Source: Pseudahrensia aquimaris (lineage in GTDB: Bacteria; Pseudomonadota; Alphaproteobacteria; Rhizobiales; Rhizobiaceae). From it: 64,000 bases of DNA. The notes under the pieces are model-generated. The model saw nothing but the letters and a program-made list of their open reading frames with translations. It searched no databases and had not been told where the DNA came from. Below, piece after piece: positions 1 to 8,607 of this stretch (position 1 is the stretch's first letter; the number at the start of each line of letters is the position of its first letter). Location: the NCBI RefSeq assembly GCF_042676045.1, contig NZ_JBHTJV010000026.1, forward strand, positions 62,001-126,000, read 5' to 3'. The position numbers were made by a program, and so were the translations under genes.

Positions 1-198
1 GATCTGGCTTGGGAACATCACGAAAAGGCAGCCGCCGCTATCGCAAACTTGCCCAAAGAGTTACGCGGCATATTCGCTCTGTGTGCGCTGACGCCGACAT
101 ATCTGAGTGCACGCCAGGCGCAGAACGGTGCTGTCGTTGATCTGCAACCGCTCTCGCAGTTGCGCACACAATGGCTGCTTTATCGGCAGAAACTCTAG
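1..198 (+). CDS. C-terminal fragment, squalene/phytoene synthase-like protein (partial)
   Basis: A reading frame is open from the first base of the window to a TAG at 196-198, giving the last 65 residues of a protein whose start lies upstream. The composition (alanine-rich helix with LPKELRG, then FALCALTPTYL, then a basic/aromatic end QWLLYRQKL) resembles the C-terminus of the squalene/phytoene synthase-like proteins (COG1562) common in Hyphomicrobiales, which are all-helical prenyl-transferring enzymes. No catalytic motif falls within this piece, so the family call is tentative. It converges on trmFO with only 3 bases between the two stop codons, which supports it being a real gene end. Confidence 0.5.
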   Translation, partial: DLAWEHHEKAAAAIANLPKELRGIFALCALTPTYLSARQAQNGAVVDLQPLSQLRTQWLLYRQKL

Positions 199-201
199 AA
201 G

Positions 202-1620
202 TTATTCGGCAGCTACCGGTGCTTGGTTTTCCAAGGCCAACCATTCGTCAGCATCGCGCAAGGCTCGTGCTGCGTAAGCGTTCTTCTTGGCCACCGCTTT
301 GTCCTTGCCTCGCCACCGCCCCTCGTGCCCCTCCGGTTTTGAGAAGGTCACGGGCGGGAAAAGCCCAAAGTTCACATTCATCGGCTGAAAGCTCTTTTTA
401 CCCGGCGCTTCTTCATACGCGATGTGGCCCTTGGTGATGTGGTTCAACAACGCACCGAATGCCGTCGTCTCCGGCGGTAAAAGCGGCGTTCGGCCAGCGC
501 GCTCCTCTGCGATGAAGCGACCGGTCAGCAGGCCAATGGCAGCCGATTCTACATAGCCTTCACAACCCGTGATCTGTCCGGCAAAGCGGATATGGGGCAG
601 TGACTTCAGACGTAGGGTCTCGTCGAGAAGAGTCGGTGAATTGATGAAAGTGTTGCGGTGCAAGCCGCCGAGGCGTGCAAATTCTGCATTTTCCAAGCCC
701 GGTATCATGCGGAATATTTCCGCCTGCGCACCATAGCGCAACTTGGTTTGAAATCCGACCATGTTGTACAGCGTGCCAAGCGCATTGTCCTGACGCAGTT
801 GCACGACAGCGTAGGCTTTCACATCGGGATTGTGGGCGTTCGTCAGCCCCATCGGCTTCATCGGCCCATGGCGCAACGTCTCGCGGCCCCGTTCAGCCAT
901 AACCTCGATGGGCAGACAGCCGTCGAAATAAGGGACATTTTCCCATTCTTTGAATTCGGTCTTATCACCCGTCAGCAATGCGTCGATAAAGGCTTCGTAT
1001 TGGTCGCGGTCCATCGGGCAGTTGATGTAATCCTTCCCGTTTCCGCCAGGGCCGACCTTGTCGTACCGCGATTGAAACCATGCCTTGTCGAAGTCAATTG
1101 AATCAGTGTGAACAATCGGCGCGATGGCATCAAAGAAGGACAGGGCTTCTTCGCCTGTTTCAGCGGCAATCTGCTGTGCCAAAGCGGGCGCTGTGAGCGG
1201 CCCTGTTGCGATGATGCATGGCCCCCAGTCTTCCGGCGGCAGGCCCGCAACTTCTTCGCGGGATATCGTGACGTTCGGCAGCTTTTCCAGTTCGGTCGTG
1301 ACATGCGCTGCAAAGCCAATCCGGTCTACAGCCAGTGCGGAGCCGGCAGGAACCTTGTTAGCGTCTGCGCAGCGCATGATAAGCGAATCCGCTCGCCGCA
1401 TTTCTTCGTGCAAAACGCCGACCGCGTTCGTCGTGTGGTCGTCAGAGCGAAACGAGTTAGAGCAGACAAGTTCGGCAAGCGAATCTGTCTCGTGGGCATC
1501 GGTGCCGCGTACGGGGCGCATTTCGTGGAGAACAACGTCATAGCCACGCTGTGAAAGCTGCCAGGTCGCTTCGGAGCCTGCCAGTCCACCGCCGATAATG
1601 TGAACAGGTGTTTTTGTCAT
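202..1620 (-). CDS. trmFO: TrmFO, folate-dependent tRNA (uracil-54-C5)-methyltransferase
   Basis: A 472-residue protein that forms ribothymidine at tRNA position 54 using methylenetetrahydrofolate and FADH2 rather than SAM. The N-terminus has the FAD-binding Rossmann signature HIIGGGLAGSEA (about residues 8-19). Cys53 lies in the conserved ELVCSNSFRS segment and Cys235 in FDGCLPIEV; these match the paired cysteines known in the family. MRPVRGT and PMKPMGLTN are further family blocks. Length is normal for TrmFO (about 440-475). It is transcribed alone on the minus strand. The start is the ATG at 1618-1620, immediately before the FAD motif. Confidence 0.95.
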   Translation of the reverse strand: MTKTPVHIIGGGLAGSEATWQLSQRGYDVVLHEMRPVRGTDAHETDSLAELVCSNSFRSDDHTTNAVGVLHEEMRRADSLIMRCADANKVPAGSALAVDRIGFAAHVTTELEKLPNVTISREEVAGLPPEDWGPCIIATGPLTAPALAQQIAAETGEEALSFFDAIAPIVHTDSIDFDKAWFQSRYDKVGPGGNGKDYINCPMDRDQYEAFIDALLTGDKTEFKEWENVPYFDGCLPIEVMAERGRETLRHGPMKPMGLTNAHNPDVKAYAVVQLRQDNALGTLYNMVGFQTKLRYGAQAEIFRMIPGLENAEFARLGGLHRNTFINSPTLLDETLRLKSLPHIRFAGQITGCEGYVESAAIGLLTGRFIAEERAGRTPLLPPETTAFGALLNHITKGHIAYEEAPGKKSFQPMNVNFGLFPPVTFSKPEGHEGRWRGKDKAVAKKNAYAARALRDADEWLALENQAPVAAE

Positions 1621-1729
1621 GGAAACGAGATAGCGGCACAGACCCTTTCATTCAACTGCGAAGGTTTGCTATAAGCGCGAAACAGTCAATTCGCCGCTCC
1701 GCGCTGCCTTTCAAGATACGGCCAACTCA

Positions 1730-2326
1730 ATGCGATCTTCTCTTTTCGCGCTTTGCGGCGTTGTTGCTCTTACCGCCTGTTCCCAAAGCGTCGGCACATC
1801 GGGTTCGCTCAGTGCCTATTCTGCGCCCATTTCATCAGTCACTGTCTGCTCTGGCTATGGCTGTGTGTTGAAGGATCGAATGACGTTTTCCCCTGCGCAA
1901 GAAAGCCGATTGAAGGCCATCATGGCATCAGCCAGCGCATCGCCTGAAGCCGAGCGTGCAGCCATCAAGCAGGCGATTGCTGCGATGGAAAAAATGAGCC
2001 AGAAAACGCTCCGCCTCGTACCGGATGTTGGGCGTTCATGGCAGCGGTATTCGGGCGGCTTGCGTGGGCAGATGGATTGTGTGGACGAAACGCGCAACAC
2101 GCAGAGCTATCTGGGCTATCTTGCCAGCCGTGGCTGGCTAAACCATCACAGTGTTGCGCGCTCTTATGTGGGGAAGGGCATCGTTCTTGATGGCAACATG
2201 CCTCACCGCTCCGCAGTGATCGTCGCGAAATCTGGCACCCGCTATGCGGTCGATTCATGGCCAAAAGACAACGGTGCTCCACCGCTGATCGTTCCCGTGC
2301 CGCAATGGCGCAAAATGGATATTTGA
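1730..2326 (+). CDS. Lipoprotein with transglutaminase-like Cys/His/Asp arrangement
   Basis: A 198-residue predicted outer-envelope lipoprotein: a short hydrophobic signal ends in the lipobox LTAC with lipidation Cys17. The C-terminal half carries Cys117 in MDCVDETRNT, His159 in MPHRSAVI and Asp175 in AVDSWPKDNG, the order and context of a papain/transglutaminase-type triad seen in bacterial transglutaminase-like cysteine peptidases. That fold assignment is inference; the family is not firmly recognised. The middle (about residues 45-90) is helical and charged. Its gene is divergent from trmFO (109-base gap) and is followed by a strong terminator at 2351-2385. Confidence 0.75.
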   Translation: MRSSLFALCGVVALTACSQSVGTSGSLSAYSAPISSVTVCSGYGCVLKDRMTFSPAQESRLKAIMASASASPEAERAAIKQAIAAMEKMSQKTLRLVPDVGRSWQRYSGGLRGQMDCVDETRNTQSYLGYLASRGWLNHHSVARSYVGKGIVLDGNMPHRSAVIVAKSGTRYAVDSWPKDNGAPPLIVPVPQWRKMDI

Positions 2327-2350
2327 GACGTTTCGCTGTCTTTGAAAAGC

Positions 2351-2385
2351 AAAACGCCCGCAAGATCTCTCTTGCGGGCGTTTTT
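2351..2385 (+). terminator. Rho-independent terminator after the lipoprotein gene
   Basis: A near-perfect stem AACGCCCGCAAG / CTTGCGGGCGTT with a 6-base loop, preceded by A residues and followed by TTTTT. It starts 25 bases past the TGA of the upstream gene. The flanking A and T runs would let it work in both directions, so it may also end the DUF1127 transcript. Confidence 0.93.
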
Positions 2386-2494
2386 AATGGGACCGGCAAT
2401 GTCAGGCTACTGGGAGGAAGCGCCGATTATTGCTCTGCTGATCCTCCGTCTGGATGCCGTGGGAGGAACGGATCGTCGAGACGGTAATCAGTGA

Positions 2495-2644
2495 TTAGCG
2501 CTTGCTGGAAGCACGCTTTGCGATGAACGGAATGTCGCCGCGCGAAATGCCCAGATCGTCGAGCTCGCGGTTGGACAGGCTGTAAAGCTCGTTGCGTGTC
2601 TGGCGAACGCGGTTCCAGGTGCGGACAGTGTTGAAGATATCCAT
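2495..2644 (-). CDS. DUF1127 small protein (49 aa)
   Basis: A 49-residue basic protein, too short for many gene finders. It has the DUF1127 pattern: an N-terminal RTWNRVRQTRNEL helix, then YSLSNRELDDLGISRGDI, in which LSxRELxDLGISR is the family core, then a basic tail ending ASSKR. Small DUF1127 proteins are abundant in Hyphomicrobiales; some take part in phosphate or RNA-linked regulation, but nothing here identifies the role of this one. The ATG at 2642-2644 has a purine-rich stretch (AGAAAG) just upstream. It is transcribed alone, with 264 bases separating it from the end of uvrA. Confidence 0.88.
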   Translation of the reverse strand: MDIFNTVRTWNRVRQTRNELYSLSNRELDDLGISRGDIPFIAKRASSKR

Positions 2645-2908
2645 GGTTCTAACTTTCTGCTTTGGGCATCAAGCCCGATGGGGGAGATCATTGTTTCGAA
2701 ACGCTGTGTTTCGTTGACCCTCATTTAGGCCCGAAAAGCGAAAACGACGAGCGCAAAGACTGCAACTGAGCTATGCGTTTCACGCATGCGCTGTCTTACT
2801 TCTGACGCAACTCTTACCAAAACGTAAAGAAAGCGGCAAAACCGAGATTTACCTGCCTTACCACCGCCGCGTTTGCGGTCAGCGCAACGTTCGCCCTTAC
2901 AGTTTAGA

Positions 2909-5872
2909 TCATTCAGCCGCTTGCAACGCGTCCGATCCTGCACCAGGGCGACGCTCTAGCAATTCCTTCAGGAAATGGCCTGTGTAAGAGCGCTTCTCGT
3001 TCACCACATCTTCTGGCCGCCCGGCGGCCACCAATTCGCCACCGCCATCGCCGCCTTCAGGGCCGAGATCCAGAATCCAGTCAGCAGTTTTTATGACTTC
3101 GAGATTGTGCTCAATAACAGCCACCGTGTTTCCGGTATCAACCAATTCGTGCAGCACTTCCAGCAGTTTGGCGACGTCGTGAAAATGCAGGCCGGTCGTC
3201 GGTTCATCCAAAATGTAGAGTGTGCGGCCAGTGGCGCGTTTGGATAGTTCTTTCGCCAGTTTCACCCGCTGCGCTTCGCCGCCGGAAAGCGTTGTCGCCT
3301 GCTGGCCAATCTTGATGTAGTCGAGGCCAACCCGTTGAAGCGTTAGCATCTTGTCGCGCACGGCAGGGACTGCGGCGAAGAACTCGCAGCCTTCCTCGAC
3401 GGTCATATCCAGCACATCAGCGATGGACTTGCCCTTGAACTGCACCTCAAGCGTTTCGCGGTTGTAGCGTTTGCCCTTGCACACATCGCAGGTAACATAG
3501 ACGTCCGGCAGAAAGTGCATTTCGATCTTAATCACGCCATCGCCTTGGCATGCCTCGCAGCGTCCACCTTTGACGTTGAACGAGAAGCGACCAGGCTGAT
3601 AACCGCGCACTTTTGCTTCCGGCAATCCGGCGAACCACTCGCGGATGGGGGTGAATGCGCCGGTATAGGTCGCGGGATTGGAACGCGGTGTCCGCCCGAT
3701 GGGGGACTGGTCAATGTCGATGATTTTGTCGAGATGTTCCATCCCTTCGATGCTCTTGTAGGGAGCTGGAACGGAGCGGGATTTATTGATGTGGCGCGAG
3801 GCAGCCTTGTAGAGCGTTTCAATCAAAAACGTGGATTTGCCCCCGCCGGAAACGCCCGTAACTGCGGTGAACGTGCCCAGCGGGATCTCCGCATCGACGT
3901 TTTTGAGATTGTTGCCGGAAGCGCCGATGACCTTGATCTTGCGCTGCTTGTTGATCTTGCGCCGCTGGCGCGGAACATCCACTGACAGTTTGCCCGAAAG
4001 ATACTGCCCTGTAAGCGATTTCTTCGATTTCATGATGTCCTTGGGCGTGCCCTGCGCGATTATCTCACCGCCGTGGATACCCGCCAGAGGGCCGATATCA
4101 ACCACATGGTCAGCGGTCAGGATGGCATCCTCGTCATGTTCGACCACGATCACCGTATTGCCGAGATCGCGCAGGTGGCGCAGCGTTTCCAGCAGGCGAG
4201 CATTGTCGCGCTGGTGCAGGCCGATGGACGGCTCGTCGAGAACGTACAGCACGCCAGTCAGGCCTGAACCGATCTGCGAAGCCAAGCGGATGCGCTGGCT
4301 TTCGCCGCCCGACAATGTGCCAGAATTGCGCGAGAGTGTAAGGTAATCCAGCCCCACATCATTGAGGAAGCGCAACCGCTCGCGGATTTCTTTCAAAATC
4401 CGCCCGGCGATTTCCATCTGCTTGTCGGTCAGACTTTTGGGCAGTTCTTCAAACCAGACATTCGCCTCGCGGATCGACATTTCCGAGACTTGGCCCACAT
4501 GCAACTGCGCGATGCGCACAGCCATGGATTCCGGCTTCAACCGATAGCCCATGCAGACGGAGCAGGGCTTGCGCGACATGAATTTCTCAATCTCTTCGCG
4601 CATCCACGCGCTGTCCGTCTCACGCCAGCGCCGTTCCAGATTGCCGATAACGCCCTCGAACGGCTTGGACGTCTTGTAGGTGCGCAAGCCATCGTCATAG
4701 ACGAAATTGATGGTCTTTTTGCCCGTGCCATACAGCACCGCGTCCTGCGCCTCTTCCGACAAGTCGTTCCATTTGCTCGTGAGTTTAAAGCCGTAGACTT
4801 TGCCAAGCGCCTGCAATGTTTGCGCGTAATAGGGGGACGGATTACTGGATTTTGACCAGGGCACAATCGCGCCCTTGTTCAGCGCCACATCTCCGAGCGG
4901 CACCACAAGATCACGGTCCATCGTCTGCTGCGTGCCAAGACCATCGCAGGTGGGGCACGCGCCGAACGGATTGTTGAACGAAAAAAGCCGCGGTTCGATT
5001 TCCGGAATGGTGAAGCCAGAGACAGGGCAGGCGAATTTCTCGGAGAAGATCAGTCGTTCATGCGTCTCGTTGGCGCTCTTGTTCTTTGAACCACCGGCGG
5101 CGGTTTCATCAGCGGGCAGGGGCTTGTCGGCCAATTCTGCAACCGCCATGCCGTCGGTGAGCCGCAGTGCCGTCTCCAACGAATCTGCCAGCCGTGTTGT
5201 GATATCGTCGCGCACGACAACGCGGTCCACAACAACATCGATATCGTGCTTGTACTTCTTGTCCAGCGTCGGCGCATCGGCAATTTCGTAAAACTCGCCG
5301 TCAATTTTCACCCGCTGAAAGCCCTTTTTCATCAGCTCCGCGAGTTCCTTTCGGTATTCGCCTTTGCGGCCCTGAACGATGGGCGCCAGCAGGTAGAGGC
5401 GGGTGCCTTCCTCAAGCTCCATGACGCGATCAACCATCTGGCTAACAGTCTGGCTTTCGATCGGAAGGCCGGTTGCGGGTGAATAGGGAATGCCGACCCG
5501 CGCAAAGAGCAGACGCATATAGTCATAAATCTCGGTAACCGTGCCGACGGTCGAACGCGGGTTTTTCGACGTTGTTTTTTGTTCGATCGAAATGGCGGGC
5601 GACAGGCCGTCGATCTGATCTACGTCAGGCTTTTGCATCATCTCCAAAAACTGACGGGCATAGGCCGACAGGCTCTCGACATAGCGCCGCTGGCCCTCAG
5701 CATAAATGGTGTCAAAAGCGAGCGACGACTTGCCGGAACCGGACAAGCCAGTCATCACGATCAGGCTGTCGCGGGGCAGGTCGATATCGACGTTCTTGAG
5801 GTTGTGTTCCCGCGCACCGCGAACTGAAATGAACTTATCGTCGATGCGCTTTGCAGATTTGCGGGCGGCCAT
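2909..5872 (-). CDS. uvrA: UvrA, excinuclease ABC subunit A
   Basis: A 987-residue damage-recognition ATPase of nucleotide excision repair. It has two ABC ATPase modules: Walker A GLSGSGKSS near the N-terminus and GVSGGGKST in the second half, with LSGGESQR and LSGGEAQR signature motifs and two DEP Walker B segments. Zinc-binding cysteine clusters are visible (CPTCDG in the first half, CEACQG and CDVC in the second). The frame could extend upstream to 5941, but the start chosen is the ATG at 5870-5872 (MAARKSAKR) because it has a good AAGGAA ribosome site and matches UvrA N-termini. It is divergent from ssb and shares an SOS box with it at 6033-6047. Confidence 0.96.
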   Translation of the reverse strand: MAARKSAKRIDDKFISVRGAREHNLKNVDIDLPRDSLIVMTGLSGSGKSSLAFDTIYAEGQRRYVESLSAYARQFLEMMQKPDVDQIDGLSPAISIEQKTTSKNPRSTVGTVTEIYDYMRLLFARVGIPYSPATGLPIESQTVSQMVDRVMELEEGTRLYLLAPIVQGRKGEYRKELAELMKKGFQRVKIDGEFYEIADAPTLDKKYKHDIDVVVDRVVVRDDITTRLADSLETALRLTDGMAVAELADKPLPADETAAGGSKNKSANETHERLIFSEKFACPVSGFTIPEIEPRLFSFNNPFGACPTCDGLGTQQTMDRDLVVPLGDVALNKGAIVPWSKSSNPSPYYAQTLQALGKVYGFKLTSKWNDLSEEAQDAVLYGTGKKTINFVYDDGLRTYKTSKPFEGVIGNLERRWRETDSAWMREEIEKFMSRKPCSVCMGYRLKPESMAVRIAQLHVGQVSEMSIREANVWFEELPKSLTDKQMEIAGRILKEIRERLRFLNDVGLDYLTLSRNSGTLSGGESQRIRLASQIGSGLTGVLYVLDEPSIGLHQRDNARLLETLRHLRDLGNTVIVVEHDEDAILTADHVVDIGPLAGIHGGEIIAQGTPKDIMKSKKSLTGQYLSGKLSVDVPRQRRKINKQRKIKVIGASGNNLKNVDAEIPLGTFTAVTGVSGGGKSTFLIETLYKAASRHINKSRSVPAPYKSIEGMEHLDKIIDIDQSPIGRTPRSNPATYTGAFTPIREWFAGLPEAKVRGYQPGRFSFNVKGGRCEACQGDGVIKIEMHFLPDVYVTCDVCKGKRYNRETLEVQFKGKSIADVLDMTVEEGCEFFAAVPAVRDKMLTLQRVGLDYIKIGQQATTLSGGEAQRVKLAKELSKRATGRTLYILDEPTTGLHFHDVAKLLEVLHELVDTGNTVAVIEHNLEVIKTADWILDLGPEGGDGGGELVAAGRPEDVVNEKRSYTGHFLKELLERRPGAGSDALQAAE

Positions 5873-6032
5873 GGAATTTCCTTGCAGATTGGATCGGCTC
5901 GTCAGGCGCGGGGCGACGGCGGGAACGGGCAAGCAACACACTTAAACCCGTGACCTGTGCAAGCAAGGTCAATCCTGTCGCACCCGATTGCATCCACAGG
6001 TCGAATCAAGGGGCTTGAAGTCCCCTCGACGA

Positions 6033-6047
6033 GAACGTATAGTGAAC
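6033..6047. promoter_or_regulatory. SOS (LexA) box between uvrA and ssb
   Basis: The sequence GAAC-GTATAGT-GAAC is an exact match to the alphaproteobacterial LexA direct-repeat consensus GAAC-N7-GAAC (GTTC-N7-GTTC on the other strand). It lies 161 bases upstream of the uvrA start and 123 bases upstream of the ssb start in their shared intergenic region, so one repressor site could control both. A small AGGGG/CCCCT hairpin lies just beside it at 6009-6026. Confidence 0.85.
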
Positions 6048-6169
6048 ATTCTGAGAGGGCAATCGTTTGAAAACGGTGGAAAACCAAGTTTGCATAAAGG
6101 TTCGAGCGGCGCTTTCATCACCATCAAGGTATCAGGAATACAAACGACCAATCTTCAGGAGCGATTGAG

Positions 6170-6679
6170 ATGGCAGGCAGTGTAAATAAGGTCATTCTAG
6201 TAGGCAATTTGGGAGCGGACCCGGAAATCCGCCGCACGCAGGACGGCAAGGCAATTGCCAACATGTCCGTAGCCACGTCGGAATCCTGGCGCGACAAGAA
6301 CACTGGCGAGCGCCGTGAAAAGACCGAATGGCACCGTGTTGTTTGTTTCAACGACGGGCTGAACAAGGTCATCGAGCAATACGTGAAAAAGGGCACGACC
6401 GTTTATCTTGAAGGCAATTTGCAGACCCGCAAATGGCAAGACCAGAATGGTAATGACAAATACACAACCGAAGTTGTGCTCCAGCCTTACACTGGGGTGC
6501 TGACGATGCTCGGCGGCCGCAACCAAGGCGGCGATCAGATGAGCGGCGGTTATGGCGGCGGCGGTCAATTGGATGGACCACCAGCAGGTGGCGGCTATGG
6601 CGGTGGTCAAGGTGGCGGCGGCAACCAGGGCGGTGGCTTTGGCGGCGGCGGCGAAATCGACGACGAAATCCCTTTCTAG
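6170..6679 (+). CDS. ssb: SSB, single-stranded DNA-binding protein
   Basis: A 169-residue protein with an N-terminal OB-fold (residues 1 to about 110, beginning MAGSVNKVILVGNLGADPE), a glycine/glutamine-rich flexible linker (about 112-158) and the acidic C-terminal tip DDEIPF that docks replication and repair enzymes. Length and layout are those of a replicative SSB. The ATG at 6170 is preceded by CAGGAG. It is divergent from uvrA with a LexA box between them, and is followed after 33 bases by tenA on the same strand. Confidence 0.96.
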   Translation: MAGSVNKVILVGNLGADPEIRRTQDGKAIANMSVATSESWRDKNTGERREKTEWHRVVCFNDGLNKVIEQYVKKGTTVYLEGNLQTRKWQDQNGNDKYTTEVVLQPYTGVLTMLGGRNQGGDQMSGGYGGGGQLDGPPAGGGYGGGQGGGGNQGGGFGGGGEIDDEIPF

Positions 6680-6712
6680 GGCCAGTCAACAGATTTGCCG
6701 GGCAGCCATTCC

Positions 6713-7381
6713 ATGACCTCGCTGTTCCAACGCCTCAAGACAGATTGTGCCGATGAATGGTGCAGCTACACCCACCATGCATTCGTGCGCGGCATGGGTG
6801 ATGGCAGCTTGCCCGAAGCCGCATTTCGCGACTATCTGGTTCAGGACTATCTGTTTCTAATCCAGTTCGCTCGGGCCTACGCTCTGGCAACTTACAAAGC
6901 GCGCTCGCTGAGTGAAATGCGTGCGGGTCTGGACGGGCTCAAAGCCATTTTGGACGTCGAGATGGATCTGCACGTTCGACTCTGTGCAAAGTGGGGGCTG
7001 TCTACCGTCGATCTGGAAACCACGCCGGAAAAGCCACAAACCATCGCCTATACCCGCTTTGTTCTGGATGCTGGGCAGGCGGGGGATCTGCTGGACCTCT
7101 ATGCCGCCCTGGCGCCGTGCATGATCGGCTACGGCGAAATTGGTAAGGCACTGCAAAAGCATGCGACGCCGGACAACCCATACGCCGAATGGATAGCCGA
7201 ATACGCCTCTGACGGGTATCAGGAAATCATGGCCGCCAGCATCGCTAACCTTGATGCACTCGCAGTCGATATGCTGACCGAAAACCGCTATCCGCGGTTG
7301 AAGCACTTGTTCTCGCAAGCCACATTGCTTGAAGCCGATTTCTGGCAAATGGGTCTGGACGCCGAGCAGGACGAGAAGTGA
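6713..7381 (+). CDS. tenA: TenA-family thiaminase II / aminopyrimidine aminohydrolase
   Basis: A 222-residue all-helical TenA protein. The family hydrolyses aminopyrimidine breakdown products of thiamine, returning HMP to thiamine synthesis. Visible marks are VQDYLFLIQFARAYALA (residues 43-59), the nucleophile candidate Cys136 in APCMIGYGEIG, and the acidic residue Glu207 in LLEADFW near the end, matching the Cys/Glu pair of TenA enzymes. A TTG at 6695 is in frame, but the ATG at 6713 fits the family N-terminus. No TPP riboswitch fits in the 33-base gap after ssb. The stop overlaps the GTG start of the next gene (GTGA). Confidence 0.9.
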   Translation: MTSLFQRLKTDCADEWCSYTHHAFVRGMGDGSLPEAAFRDYLVQDYLFLIQFARAYALATYKARSLSEMRAGLDGLKAILDVEMDLHVRLCAKWGLSTVDLETTPEKPQTIAYTRFVLDAGQAGDLLDLYAALAPCMIGYGEIGKALQKHATPDNPYAEWIAEYASDGYQEIMAASIANLDALAVDMLTENRYPRLKHLFSQATLLEADFWQMGLDAEQDEK

Positions 7382-8607
7382 GCGCAACGCCGCTTCCGCC
7401 GACGGATACACAGCCGCATTCGCTTCTGGCCGACTTTTCGGCCTCCGCCTTCACAATGGGCGTCCTGGCGTCAATCGTCGGCTTTTCATCGTCTTTCGCC
7501 ATCGTGTTGGCTGCACTTGCGGCCTTGGGCGCAACACCTGCACAGGCGGCGACAGGCCTGTTGGCAGCAAGTCTTGCGATGGGCCTGTGCGGCGTCTGGT
7601 TCGCACTTCGCCACCGCGCGCCCATATCTGTTGCCTGGTCCACGCCGGGCGCAGCACTTCTCATCGGTGCGCCTGTTCTGGCTGGAGGTTACAACGAAGC
7701 CATTGGTGCCTTCATCATCTGCGCCTTACTGATCAACGTCACCGGATTGGTGAAACCGATAGGTGAAGCGATCAAGCGCATACCCCGGCCGCTGGCCAAT
7801 GCGATGCTGGCGGGCATTTTGCTGCCGCTTTGCCTTGCGCCGTTTCGCGCAGCCGCTGAGATGCTATTTGCTGCGCTGCCGATCATCGCGGCTTGGGCTA
7901 TCGCACTGCGCGTCAAACGGCTTTTCGCCGTGCCAGTTGCGCTCATCGTCTTTGCCGCCGTCTTGGCGAGCGGTATCACTGGAGCGCCGGAGCTGGCACA
8001 AGGCGCTCGCATTGAGCTATTTCCAAGCCTTCAGCCCATCGCGCCGATATTCTCCCTATCATCAATCATTTCTGTGGCCTTGCCGGTCTATGTCGTCACG
8101 ATGGCCTCGCAAAATATCCCTGGAATCGCCGTGCTGGCGGTAAACGGGTACGATGTGCGGGCAGGGGCTTTGGTGCGCGATACGGGGGTGATCAGCCTTC
8201 TCAGTGCGCCCTTTGGTGCGATCCCCTCCAATTTATCAGCCATTGTAGCGTCTATGTGCTGTGGTGAAGATGTTCACCCCGATCGGAGCAGACGCTATTG
8301 GGCCGCTCTGATTGCGGGGCTGGGCTACATTTTGATGGGCTTGCTGGCGGGACCGATTGCTGGCCTTTTGCTCATCGCGCCTGCATCACTGATAGCAACG
8401 GTCGCTGGCCTTGCGCTTGTGCCCACCCTGTTGGCAAGCGCGGGAGAAGCCTTCGCGCCCGCGCAAGATCGAGAGGCGGCTGGCGTAACATTTCTCACCG
8501 CCGCTTCTGGCATAACTCTGTTGGGCATATCGGGCGCGTTTTGGGGGCTGGTCGCGGGTGGACTGGTCTACTGGCTGCTCAATGCTTACCGAAAGGGTGC
8601 AACATGA
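7378..8607 (+). CDS. BenE-family membrane transporter
   Basis: A 409-residue integral membrane protein of the BenE (benzoate/H+ symporter) family, with about 11-12 hydrophobic segments. Family-like blocks are FTMGVLASIVGFSSSFA near the N-terminus and APISVAWSTPGAALL, a helix-breaking motif typical of the group. The start is a GTG at 7378-7380 that overlaps the tenA stop by GTGA, and its own stop overlaps the next ATG (ATGA), so the three genes are probably translationally coupled. No benzoate catabolic genes are present; a pyrimidine or thiamine-related substrate is a context-based guess. Confidence 0.9.
   Translation: MSATPLPPTDTQPHSLLADFSASAFTMGVLASIVGFSSSFAIVLAALAALGATPAQAATGLLAASLAMGLCGVWFALRHRAPISVAWSTPGAALLIGAPVLAGGYNEAIGAFIICALLINVTGLVKPIGEAIKRIPRPLANAMLAGILLPLCLAPFRAAAEMLFAALPIIAAWAIALRVKRLFAVPVALIVFAAVLASGITGAPELAQGARIELFPSLQPIAPIFSLSSIISVALPVYVVTMASQNIPGIAVLAVNGYDVRAGALVRDTGVISLLSAPFGAIPSNLSAIVASMCCGEDVHPDRSRRYWAALIAGLGYILMGLLAGPIAGLLLIAPASLIATVAGLALVPTLLASAGEAFAPAQDREAAGVTFLTAASGITLLGISGAFWGLVAGGLVYWLLNAYRKGAT

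Noticed and set aside
2773..2787. Hairpin ATGCGT-TTC-ACGCAT between uvrA and the DUF1127 gene
   Set aside because: Short stem without a following T tract, so not a credible terminator; left unassigned.
6680..6712. TPP riboswitch upstream of tenA
   Set aside because: Only 33 bases separate ssb and tenA, too short for the aptamer, and no conserved elements are seen.
7378..8607. Benzoate degradation locus
   Set aside because: Only a BenE-family transporter is present; no ben or cat genes, and BenE-family membership alone does not define the substrate.
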